Below are positions 17,046 to 25,053 of a stretch of 64,000 nucleotides of DNA, in pieces. The notes under the pieces were generated by a model that saw only the letters and a program-made list of their open reading frames with translations, was not told the DNA's origin and made no database searches. The DNA is from Lacihabitans sp. LS3-19 (GTDB lineage: Bacteria > Bacteroidota > Bacteroidia > Cytophagales > Spirosomataceae). The position numbers were made by a program, and so were the translations under genes. The first letter of the stretch is position 1, and each line of letters opens with the position of its first letter. Location of the stretch: contig NZ_RJUA01000008.1 of assembly GCF_024343575.1 (NCBI RefSeq), positions 54,585 through 118,584 on the forward strand. Direction: 5' to 3'.

Positions 17046-17109
17046 AATACCAAAGACTTTTAAACGGCAATAATACGATTGATTCAAATTTTGTAAATAA
17101 AAAATTAAA

Positions 17110-18549
17110 TTGAAATCATTAGACTTAGACATAAACGAATACAAGGACTTATTGAATAAAACAAATGAACTTGTTTTAAAGCAATACGAGCAAATAGAGA
17201 CACAGAAAGGGTATCACGATTTTTCACAAGAAGAGGTGGAAAGTTGGTTTGATGAATCTATTCCCTTAAACGGAATGGATAATGGAGAATTGCTAAGTTT
17301 TGTGGGGCAAAAAGTCCTGAATACTGCTACTGGTAATTTAGGCCCACATATGTATGCCTATGTGATGTCTGGAGGCAATCAAATATCTAACCTTGCCGAA
17401 ACATTGGCCAATACGGTAGACCAGAATCCGACCAAATGGCATTTGTCCCCTGCCATGAATGAAATCGAAAAAAGAGTAATTCATTGGACAACGCAAATGA
17501 TCGGATACCACCCTAAGGCTGGTGGCGTAATGGTCAGTGGTGGTTCGGCAGCCAACTTAACCGGCTTAACAGTTGCTCGAAATGTGTTTTTCAAAAAAGA
17601 AAACATCAAAGAGGAAGGTTTATTCAATAAAAAACCATTTACAGTATATGCATCCGAACAAGTGCATAGTTGCATTGATAAGAGCGTTCAGATTTTGGGT
17701 ATTGGCAGCAATCAATTAAGAAAAATCAGAATAGATATCGATTACAGAATTGATATTGAAGCCCTAAAGCAACAGATAGAAAAAGATATTTCTCAGGGTT
17801 ATCTCCCATTTTGTATAGTTGGAATTTCAGGTACAGTAAATACAGGAGCTATTGACGATTTGGATGCTTTGGCAGACATTGCCGAAAAACATCAAATGTG
17901 GTTTCATATTGATGGTGCTTATGGCGGTTTGGCGTCTTCATTGGATGGTTTGAAACAATACTACAAAGGCATAGAAAGAGCTGATTCTATAGCTCTTGAT
18001 TTTCATAAATGGCTCTATCAACCCTTTGAGGTGGGTTGTGCTATTATTAAAGATTGGAACTCATTGCGTGAAACCTATTATAAAAAGGCAGAGTACTTAG
18101 ACACCGAACTAGAAACTGGAACCAATAGGTTAGAATTTAATGAGCATTATTTTCAAGTTTCAAGAAATGCTAAGGCATTTAAGGTTTGGATGAGTTTAAA
18201 ATCTTATGGATTCAACGCATTTAAAGCAATGATTCAAAAAGACATTGATTTGACGCATTATCTGGCAGATGAAATTAATAAATCAAGTGACTTTGAGCTA
18301 AAATCAACTTCTCATTTAGCTGTAGTGTGCTTTAGATATATTGGTAATTTAACATCCGAAGAAGCTATTAAGACTATCAATAAAAACCTTATACCAGCAT
18401 TGGAACAGGATGGACGCGTATTTATAACAGGAACAAAATTGGGAGAAGAATTTGTGCTAAGGGCGTGCTTAATTAATCATAGAAAAACGAAAAAGACATC
18501 TGACTTTTTATTAAATGTAATTAGAGAAGTTGGACAAAAATTAGAATGA
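17110..18549 (+). CDS. PLP-dependent group II decarboxylase
   Basis: A 479-residue pyridoxal-phosphate enzyme of the aromatic-L-amino-acid/glutamate/diaminobutyrate decarboxylase family. Start is TTG at 17110, as an in-frame stop lies directly upstream and no ATG precedes residue 56. Fold-type I blocks: GGVMVSGGSAANLTGLTVAR (phosphate-binding), YASEQVHSCIDKSVQILGIG (His stacking on PLP), WFHIDGAYGG (Asp binding the ring nitrogen) and SIALDFHKWLYQPFEVGCA with the Schiff-base Lys in HKW. The fold and chemistry are clear; the amino-acid substrate cannot be told by eye. It follows the second attC-like element. Confidence 0.92.
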   Translation: MKSLDLDINEYKDLLNKTNELVLKQYEQIETQKGYHDFSQEEVESWFDESIPLNGMDNGELLSFVGQKVLNTATGNLGPHMYAYVMSGGNQISNLAETLANTVDQNPTKWHLSPAMNEIEKRVIHWTTQMIGYHPKAGGVMVSGGSAANLTGLTVARNVFFKKENIKEEGLFNKKPFTVYASEQVHSCIDKSVQILGIGSNQLRKIRIDIDYRIDIEALKQQIEKDISQGYLPFCIVGISGTVNTGAIDDLDALADIAEKHQMWFHIDGAYGGLASSLDGLKQYYKGIERADSIALDFHKWLYQPFEVGCAIIKDWNSLRETYYKKAEYLDTELETGTNRLEFNEHYFQVSRNAKAFKVWMSLKSYGFNAFKAMIQKDIDLTHYLADEINKSSDFELKSTSHLAVVCFRYIGNLTSEEAIKTINKNLIPALEQDGRVFITGTKLGEEFVLRACLINHRKTKKTSDFLLNVIREVGQKLE

Positions 18550-18838
18550 AATGGCTATAAAACTGTATTTGCGATAATTACTTTCTATCTTCAGCAAAAA
18601 CGCTTTGCTCAGCTTTATTTACCTCAGTAAAACAGATAATTGCTAGCATTTTGAAAAAAATAAAATAATCTTGATACTATCATTGATTAAATAAATAAAA
18701 CCTTATAATATAAAACAGGAAATATTTTAAAGTTCATTGCTTCAATTTTAGAAAATAATGGTAAAGTAAAATCCACACATTTGAGTAAATCTCCTCAAGA
18801 ACTGAGAAAAAAATAGGATCAAAAATAAAATCGTCATC

Positions 18839-19921
18839 ATGAAACTATACAAACTACTAATATTCAGCCTTTTGGCAATTCTTTCTTCCTGCACAGGACA
18901 AGAAAAAACAAATGCTTCCAGACCAAGCCCTATTGTTATAAAAAACTTTAAGGCGGTGGCTTTGGCTCCGGATTTTGACACAACGCTGGTCAGCCAATAT
19001 ATCAGAAGTATTTTTCAAGACTCTAAAGGGAATTTATGGTTTGGGACTATAGGCGAAGGCGTGGTGAGGTATGATGAGAAAACGTTGACCTATTTTTCTA
19101 ATCCAGAAGGTTTTTATAGTAATTCTGTTTTTGCTATAAATGAAGACAAAAATGGCAAGCTCTGGTTTGGAACCGACCAAGGCGTTTACAAATATGACGG
19201 AAAAACATTTAGAAATTACAATGAAAAAGATGGACTCAACCATGTCGACATTAGCCGAAAGAGTATCTTGATTGACAAATCAGGCACGATTTGGGTAGGC
19301 ACACACAAAGGCGTTTATCGATATGACCCCAACATAGACGAAAAAGGTGGGCAATCCTTTTCCTTGTTTCGATCTCTCCCGACGTCCATAAATATTGCTG
19401 GGATTATGGAAGACAAAGCTGGAAATATTTGGTTTGCTTCTTCTAACAATGGCGTCTATCGGTATGACGGTGAAACAATTACGCACATTGCAGAAAAAGA
19501 ATTATTGGGAGAAAATTATGCTGGAGGCATCGCTCAGGATAAAGCTGGAAATATATGGTTTACAATGAAAAACGGCATTTGCAAATACGACCCAAAGGCC
19601 GAGCTGACTACCGGTGGCAGTGCATTTACAGAATACACCACCAAAGACGGATTAGGTGGAACTGAATTTTGGGGAATAATTATCGAAGATTCGGGCATTA
19701 TTTGGGTTACTGCCCGAGGAAGCACCACAAGATTTGACCCATCTCTCAACAAAACCGACCCAAAGGCATTTACTGTTTTCACTCCAGCAGACGGAATAAA
19801 CTGCTGTGTACAAAGTATGTACCAAGACAAAGCTGGAAACATGTGGTGGGGAGCCGGAAGTGGACTTTATCGATTTGATGGCAAACGCTTTTATCAAGTT
19901 AAGCAGAATGGGCCTTGGTAG
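18839..19921 (+). CDS. Seven-repeat Reg_prop beta-propeller lipoprotein
   Basis: A 360-residue lipoprotein (lipobox LSSC, Cys19) made almost only of 'two-component regulator propeller' repeats: DSKGNLWFGTIGEGVVRYD, DKNGKLWFGTDQGVYKYDG, DKSGTIWVGTHKGVYRYDP, DKAGNIWFASSNNGVYRYDG, DKAGNIWFTMKNGICKYDP, EDSGIIWVTARGSTTRFDP and DKAGNMWWGAGSGLYRFDG. Seven repeats are enough for one closed propeller. Such repeats normally form the sensor half of hybrid two-component systems; here there is no membrane helix, kinase or HTH. It probably binds a ligand or partner at the outer face of a membrane. Confidence 0.85.
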   Translation: MKLYKLLIFSLLAILSSCTGQEKTNASRPSPIVIKNFKAVALAPDFDTTLVSQYIRSIFQDSKGNLWFGTIGEGVVRYDEKTLTYFSNPEGFYSNSVFAINEDKNGKLWFGTDQGVYKYDGKTFRNYNEKDGLNHVDISRKSILIDKSGTIWVGTHKGVYRYDPNIDEKGGQSFSLFRSLPTSINIAGIMEDKAGNIWFASSNNGVYRYDGETITHIAEKELLGENYAGGIAQDKAGNIWFTMKNGICKYDPKAELTTGGSAFTEYTTKDGLGGTEFWGIIIEDSGIIWVTARGSTTRFDPSLNKTDPKAFTVFTPADGINCCVQSMYQDKAGNMWWGAGSGLYRFDGKRFYQVKQNGPW

Positions 19922-20095
19922 TATTAAGAATTGGAGAAAGTAAAACTCTAAAAAGGCAAAAACCTGGCCTATCTTTAAATCAAAGTGTAATAGTCATTCA
20001 TTCTATAAGAATGATTTGAAGGTCAAAATATATTTCTCCTGAATCTATAGCCATAGAGGAATAACTAAAAATAATGAAAATATATCTAAACTTAA

Positions 20096-20464
20096 ATGGG
20101 CATTTTAAATAAACTTTTTGGCATAAAAACATCAAAAAATCCTGAAGATGATTATTTAGTATTCATTTCAGAAGAATTTATAAAAGTAGAACATCCAAAA
20201 AGAAAGACAGAACAAATATTTTGGAAAAACATTGAGACTATAAAACTAATTAACACTGATACCGGACCATTTGCACCTGATATTTGGTTGACATTAATGG
20301 GAAAAACAGAGGAATGTTTGATTCCACAAGGAACAAAAGGTTTTGAAGAAGTATATGAAATTGTCTCAAAATATAAAGATTTCAATTTCGAAAATTTCAT
20401 TAAATCTATGTCTTGCACTGAAAATTCGGAATTTGTTTTATGGACTAAAAATATAGACTTTTAA
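20096..20464 (+). CDS. Conserved hypothetical protein
   Basis: A 122-residue soluble protein without a known domain. An N-terminal MGILNKLFGIKTS could be a short amphipathic helix. The core (FWKNIETIKLINTDTGPFAP, DIWLTLMGKTEECLIPQG, GFEEVYEIVSKYKDFNFENF) has an alternating strand/helix pattern, and the pattern looks conserved rather than random. It stands alone with about 170 bp of spacer upstream. Confidence 0.65.
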   Translation: MGILNKLFGIKTSKNPEDDYLVFISEEFIKVEHPKRKTEQIFWKNIETIKLINTDTGPFAPDIWLTLMGKTEECLIPQGTKGFEEVYEIVSKYKDFNFENFIKSMSCTENSEFVLWTKNIDF

Positions 20465-20573
20465 GAAGTATATAATATCTATTCTCCGAATTTTTATTTC
20501 AAAAAACAACAAAATCTCTTATCATAATTTAATAAATTAGCTCTACGAAACAAAAGGTGAAATCTATAAACAC

Positions 20574-21194
20574 ATGACCACAAATGGTATTATAAACAAA
20601 ATCCCGATCGCACTAATTATCATAAGATTGATACTAGGTTTTTTGGTAATAATTATCAGCGTATTAAAAATCCAAAACTATAACATAATAGCGGTAAGTC
20701 TTTTGCTTTTTGGTTTACTAACTGATATTTTTGATGGAATAATAGCCAGAAAATTAAATATTTCTACGCAATTTTTGAGACGAATGGATTCTTCAGTAGA
20801 TCAAGTCTTTTTTATCTCTATGGCAATTGCCACTTATATTCAATGTCCAATCTTTTTCGAAAACAATTCTTCTAAATTAACAATCTTAATCGGGTTTGAG
20901 ATTTTGACTTATATTGTTAGTTTTCTTAAATTTAGAAAGGAAATAGCCACGCATTCAATCGGTGCAAAAATATGGACATTGGTCTTATTTGCGACTTTAG
21001 TTGAAATAATTCTTAATTGCGAATCTGGCCTAATTTTTACCGTCTGTTTTTGGCTTGGGATTATAACAAGAATTGAAATTATTTCTATAATATTAGTTCT
21101 CAAAACCTGGACCAATGATGTACCAAGTTTATATCATGCTATTAGGCTCAGACAAGGAAAAGAAATAAAACGGAACAAAATATTTAATGGATAA
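20574..21194 (+). CDS. CDP-alcohol phosphatidyltransferase family membrane protein
   Basis: A 206-residue protein with about six membrane helices. Enzymes of this family join a CDP-activated lipid and an alcohol during phospholipid synthesis. The signature DGx2ARx8Gx3Dx3D is present as DGIIARKLNISTQFLRRMDSSVD: both first residues, the AR and both final Asp are kept, but the central Gly is Leu. The C-terminal half is family-like but carries no specificity motif, so phosphatidylglycerophosphate synthase or another product cannot be chosen. It is monocistronic. Confidence 0.82.
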   Translation: MTTNGIINKIPIALIIIRLILGFLVIIISVLKIQNYNIIAVSLLLFGLLTDIFDGIIARKLNISTQFLRRMDSSVDQVFFISMAIATYIQCPIFFENNSSKLTILIGFEILTYIVSFLKFRKEIATHSIGAKIWTLVLFATLVEIILNCESGLIFTVCFWLGIITRIEIISIILVLKTWTNDVPSLYHAIRLRQGKEIKRNKIFNG

Positions 21195-21379
21195 TAAATG
21201 AGAAGTTTTCCTGCTCGTTTATCATTCAAACTAGAGGTCTGATTAGCACTTAGAGCTAATAGAAACACATGAAAGTAACCATAGTTTAAAGTCCAAATGA
21301 CGACCCATGATGTTCTTATGGCAAAAAATAATCCATTAAACAGTTTTCAAAGATTAAATTTTCACTCTTGAGGTACCAT

Positions 21380-22708
21380 TCATCCCAAATCAACTTTATT
21401 AGAAATTTTACTTTTGCTTACATAATTTTTAGGAAGATGTTTTTTTAACTGTTTTACAAATAAATGGTAATCTACAGATATAGTATGCCTTGCTGTCTTT
21501 ATTTGCCTAAAATGTGGATGCGTAACCTCTCTTCGGCAGAGTTCTCTAATGTTAGAAGGGACTTTCCACAAACCTTTAATAGCTCTTGCGGCAAGCTTAC
21601 TTTGAAGTTCAGACCCTGGCCAAATACAGCCAAGTGGTTGAAACATGCCTATAAAAAATAAATTTTCATGCTCCTCGTGAAGCATTTTCAAATAAAGCGG
21701 CACGTCTCCTTCACTATAATTTATAAAATCCTTTTCAAAAAACGGATGGGACAATACAAAACCTGTACATGCAATAATTACATCAAACTCCTCAAAGCTT
21801 CCATCTTTAAAAAAAACTTTTTTATTCTCATAATGATCAATATCGCCTTTGGGGAATACTTTCCCGTGCCTCAGTTTATAGAGTAACTCATCATTAACAG
21901 TGGGATGTGTGCCTGTGATACTTTGTTCAGGTTCGGGCAGACCATAGGCTTTATTTGAGCCCGCAAAAAGCTTTACGGTTAATTCAGAAAAGAAAAATTT
22001 AATTTTTGAGGGTAAAAAAACCATTTTGGAGGCTACGACATCACTAGGTTTTCCAAACAAAAACTTAGGAACAATTCTATAACCCCTTCTCCAACTAATA
22101 ACAGTTTTTTTGCTTACTCGACTTGTCTCCACTGCCACATCACAAGCAGAATTCCCACCCCCAATTACCAAAACGCGTTGATCCTTAAAAGGTGCAGCTT
22201 TTTTAAAGTGGTGAGAATGAATTAATTCCCCCGTGAATTTTCCTGGATAATTTGGATATCGTGGTTGCCAATGGTGACCGTTGCAAACCACCAAATGCGT
22301 AAAGGTTTCAACTTTTTCAACACCATTTTTTTCTGTCGTTAATTTCCAATGCTTTTCTTTATTGAGCTCGCATTTTTTAACCAATGTATTAAACTCAATC
22401 GTAGGATATAAATCAAAATGTGCGGCATAAGCTTGAAAATATCTTCTTAATTGATCGTGTGAAGGATAATCCGGTATACCTTTTTCAAAATCATCGAAGG
22501 TAAAGTCCTCATATTGCGAAAGCGTTTTAGAGCTTATTATGTGGGTAGTTTCAAATACACTCGAATGACTCTCATTCTCATTAAATATCCAGTTTCCGCC
22601 AACTTCATTGTTATAATCATAACAGACCGCTTCTAATCCTTGATCGAGCAAATTTTTAATAGCTGTAATCCCGGATGGTCCAGCCCCTATTACACATACT
22701 TTAGGCAT
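21380..22708 (-). CDS. Flavin-containing monooxygenase-like protein
   Basis: A 442-residue two-dinucleotide-binding-domain flavoprotein. FAD site: VCVIGAGPSGITAIKNLLDQ at the N-terminus, with EVGGNWIF. The FMO identifying motif FxGxxxHxxxF appears as FTGELIHSHHF (~157-167). NADPH site: VLVIGGGNSACDVAVETSR. The late block IACTGFVLSHPFF matches the ATG-type motif. FMOs oxygenate soft nucleophiles such as amines or sulfides; in marine and freshwater bacteria trimethylamine is one substrate, but nothing here fixes it. It has its own promoter and is convergent with the phosphatidyltransferase gene. Confidence 0.9.
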   Translation of the reverse strand: MPKVCVIGAGPSGITAIKNLLDQGLEAVCYDYNNEVGGNWIFNENESHSSVFETTHIISSKTLSQYEDFTFDDFEKGIPDYPSHDQLRRYFQAYAAHFDLYPTIEFNTLVKKCELNKEKHWKLTTEKNGVEKVETFTHLVVCNGHHWQPRYPNYPGKFTGELIHSHHFKKAAPFKDQRVLVIGGGNSACDVAVETSRVSKKTVISWRRGYRIVPKFLFGKPSDVVASKMVFLPSKIKFFFSELTVKLFAGSNKAYGLPEPEQSITGTHPTVNDELLYKLRHGKVFPKGDIDHYENKKVFFKDGSFEEFDVIIACTGFVLSHPFFEKDFINYSEGDVPLYLKMLHEEHENLFFIGMFQPLGCIWPGSELQSKLAARAIKGLWKVPSNIRELCRREVTHPHFRQIKTARHTISVDYHLFVKQLKKHLPKNYVSKSKISNKVDLG

Positions 22709-22727
22709 TGGTTATTTTTTAGTTTTA

Positions 22728-22756
22728 CAAATATAAAAAAATGCCGATAGTGTCAA
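22728..22756 (-). promoter_or_regulatory. Promoter of the FMO-like gene
   Basis: On the minus strand: TTG (22756-22754), 18-nt spacer, TATATTTG (22735-22728). The predicted leader is only about 10-15 nt before the ATG at 22708. Confidence 0.6.
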
Positions 22757-22850
22757 ATTTTTTGAATGGCTTCTTTTTTTTATCACAAACAAGACCATGA
22801 AAAGTAGAATTATAAATAAATGCTACTAACTGATTTTTAGGAGACTGAAG

Positions 22851-22891
22851 AATTGACAAAACTGACTATTAAGGAAATTGTCAATTTTTTT
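22851..22891 (+). terminator. Orphan terminator-like hairpin
   Basis: AATTGACAA (22851-22859) pairs with TTGTCAATT (22878-22886), followed by a T-run. No plus-strand gene lies upstream within 1.6 kb, so it may end a small RNA or be a remnant. Confidence 0.4.
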
Positions 22892-23002
22892 GGCTTTAAA
22901 TTCAAAAAAACAAATACCCAGAAATAGGAATCTTTTTCAAAAAACCTAAAATTAAATTTGTTGATGCGTGAGAAAAAAAATCATATAAAAACGTAAAACC
23001 CT

Positions 23003-23010
23003 TAAATTTG
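23003..23010 (+). promoter_or_regulatory. -7 element of the DUF1801 gene
   Basis: TAAATTTG, a perfect TAnnTTTG match, 65 nt upstream of the ATG at 23075. No -33 TTG at suitable distance. Confidence 0.35.
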
Positions 23011-23074
23011 CAAAAGACAATCAACCTGAATATTTTAATAATTCTAAAAAAATAAATTTTGAAATTTTAACGCT

Positions 23075-23470
23075 ATGCAAGTTCAAAACATCAGTCCCGA
23101 AGTAAGCGAGTTTTTAGATGCTCAGAACCACCCTTTTCGTAAAGAGATAGAAGCTTTGCGGAATTGTATTTTGTCGGCAAACCTGGCTTTGACAGAAAAC
23201 ATAAAATGGAATGGACCAAACTATTGCTACAATAACGAAGACAGAATAACGATGCGAATTCAGCCACCAAAACAAGTGCAGCTGATTTTTCATTGTGGAG
23301 CCAAAGTAAAAAAACAACCTAAGGACAAACTAATTAATGACCCAACGGGTCTATTGGTTTGGAAAGAAAACAATCGGGCAGTTGCAACTTTCAAAAACCT
23401 GGAGTACATAAAAAGCAATGAGGAAAATCTTAAGAAAATAGTTAGAGACTGGGTAGAGGCTGCGAAGTGA
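23075..23470 (+). CDS. DUF1801 domain protein
   Basis: A 131-residue cytoplasmic protein of the DUF1801 (YdhG-like) fold: an N-terminal helix ending in HPFRKEIEALRNCIL, then LTENIKWNGPNYCYNN (the conserved W-x-x-P-x-Y/F core), a beta-region with VQLIFHCGAKVK and a C-terminal helix EENLKKIVRDWVEAA. Members are small proteins without an assigned reaction, often stress-related. It is monocistronic and convergent with the LysR gene. Confidence 0.85.
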   Translation: MQVQNISPEVSEFLDAQNHPFRKEIEALRNCILSANLALTENIKWNGPNYCYNNEDRITMRIQPPKQVQLIFHCGAKVKKQPKDKLINDPTGLLVWKENNRAVATFKNLEYIKSNEENLKKIVRDWVEAAK

Positions 23471-23586
23471 TAAAAGCATATTCAAAATTTTGAGAACCTA
23501 TAACCGAAAAAATGAATCTGTAAATTTTAAAGACCAAAGAAAAGCTTCAAAAGAAATATAAAATATTTATTTACAAGTATTTAACT

Positions 23587-24510
23587 TTAATAATTCTCGT
23601 ACCAACTAAATCTTTCCTTAACAATTTCTGCCTTTTCCGCCTTTAAATATTCCAAAAATGAGAGAGAAACTGGAGAGTGTTTTTTCCCTTTTAACCAAAT
23701 TAGGCTCCAATTAGTCGTAATTGGCAAACCTTTGACTGGTATAATTTGGAGTTCATTATTTTGCAACTCGTTTCTAATTCCAATCAAAGGCATCACAGAA
23801 TATCCAAGGCCGGCTATCAAGGCTTGTTTAACAGCTTCGTTTGAAGTTAGCTCCATTTTTTTCAAAACAGACAGATGATTGCCTTCTATAAAGTTTACCA
23901 TTGTTTGACGAGTTCCCGATCCTTTTTCTCTAAAAATCAAAGGTAAATCTCTAAATATATCTTCGGGCTTTGCATTCTTTTTTGCATTTATTGGGGCATT
24001 TCCAACCAAATACAATTTATTTTGAAGTAATTCAAGGTATTCAATATTAAGATTAGAAGGCAAAATTGACACAAGGGCAAAGTCCACTTCATTGTTTTCT
24101 AAACTTTCTATCACCATATTTTTATTGGTCACATCCATCAAAAGCTCTATACCTGCGTGTTTTTGCATAAATGCCGTTAAAAAAAACGGCATAATGTACT
24201 TTCCTGTTGAAACTATCGAGATTTTCAACCTGCCCGTTAACTGGCCTTTGAATGCCTGCGTTTTATAATTGATAGCATATACTTGATTAATGATATTTTC
24301 TGCGGCTATAGCTATTTCACGACCAAAATCAGTAATGTAAATTTTCCTCCCAAGTACCTCAGTCAAAGGTATTTCGAATTGATCCTGAAAGTTTTTCAGT
24401 TGAATAGAAACTGCCGGTTGCGTAAGATGGAGCTCTTCAGCAGCTTTAGTTACACTCTGTGTTTGTACTATTTTCAGAAATATCTGAAGTTGATTTAAAG
24501 TATAATTCAT
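23587..24510 (-). CDS. LysR-type regulator, CbbR-like
   Basis: A 307-residue transcription factor. The N-terminal winged HTH (TLNQLQIFLKIVQTQSVTKA ... LHLTQPAVSIQLKNFQ) is followed by a LysR substrate-binding domain (~90-300, GRLKISIVSTGKYIMPFFLT; EKGSGTRQTMVNFIEG). The N-terminal pattern is closest by eye to CbbR/CmpR regulators of CO2-fixation and carbon-uptake genes. It is divergent from, and 94 bp away from, the operon ending in an SbtA-type bicarbonate permease. That is the usual arrangement for a LysR protein controlling its neighbour, so I infer it senses a metabolite of inorganic-carbon status. Confidence 0.9.
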   Translation of the reverse strand: MNYTLNQLQIFLKIVQTQSVTKAAEELHLTQPAVSIQLKNFQDQFEIPLTEVLGRKIYITDFGREIAIAAENIINQVYAINYKTQAFKGQLTGRLKISIVSTGKYIMPFFLTAFMQKHAGIELLMDVTNKNMVIESLENNEVDFALVSILPSNLNIEYLELLQNKLYLVGNAPINAKKNAKPEDIFRDLPLIFREKGSGTRQTMVNFIEGNHLSVLKKMELTSNEAVKQALIAGLGYSVMPLIGIRNELQNNELQIIPVKGLPITTNWSLIWLKGKKHSPVSLSFLEYLKAEKAEIVKERFSWYENY

Positions 24511-24534
24511 AAAAAATATTAATGATTATTATAG

Positions 24535-24542
24535 CAAAGATA
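24535..24542 (-). promoter_or_regulatory. -7 element of the LysR gene
   Basis: The minus strand reads TATCTTTG, a perfect TAnnTTTG match 25 nt before the LysR ATG at 24510. The divergent promoter of the 24605 operon must lie in the same 94 bp, but no clear -7 was found for it. Confidence 0.4.
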
Positions 24543-24604
24543 AATAAAAACTTATGATTTTTTACCTACAACTTTGCGGCATAAAAAAATATTAAAACTT
24601 AAAA

Positions 24605-24931
24605 ATGAAAAAAAATAATCAAAAAACATCAATGAGAGTTTCTACTTATTTTGAATTTATTATTGGAGCAACAATAAGTTTAATTTTGATCTTGTTGAAA
24701 ACTTCTGGAATATTAGCCTTAAGTTTTGAACTTGCATTGGCACCCTTTATAGTCCTTATTTTATTAGCCTATGGTGACCAGCTCATTGTATTAACACTTG
24801 CTGGTTTTTTTAACACTTTCAATTTAGTACTCAAACTAATTAAGAAGTTCACCTTTTTGATAAATACGAAATTCAAACTGCAGACATTCAATTATCAAAG
24901 CAACAAAGGTGATTATTCTCCTAGTAATTAA
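24605..24931 (+). CDS. Small membrane protein, first gene of the inorganic-carbon operon
   Basis: A 108-residue protein with two membrane helices (~14-33 ISLILILLKTSG and ~38-66 LALAPFIVLILLAYGDQLIV) and a basic C-terminal tail (VLKLIKKFTFLINTKFKLQ). No family is recognised. It is divergent from the LysR gene and in line with six more genes. It could be an accessory subunit or anchor for the transport system at the operon's end; that is inference from position only. Confidence 0.7.
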   Translation: MKKNNQKTSMRVSTYFEFIIGATISLILILLKTSGILALSFELALAPFIVLILLAYGDQLIVLTLAGFFNTFNLVLKLIKKFTFLINTKFKLQTFNYQSNKGDYSPSN

Positions 24932-25053
24932 GTTCTTTACAATTTTTTGCAAAAGCTTATAAAGCTTCCCAATGTCTGCTTTTTCATAGACATTTAATTA
25001 AGTACAACTAATACTAGTAGGTTTTTAATTTTCAATAAAAAAACAAGTTTTAA

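Larger units (their letters stand above)
22709..23074. other. 366-bp spacer between the FMO and DUF1801 genes
   Basis: It holds the FMO promoter at the left, an orphan terminator-like hairpin in the middle (22851-22891) and a -7-like element for the DUF1801 gene at 23003. No convincing ORF is seen. Confidence 0.6.

Noticed and set aside
16857..17063. 68-codon plus-strand frame behind the DUF3667 gene
   Set aside because: It runs through the second attC-like hairpin, and its sequence is explained by the inverted repeats; no family pattern.
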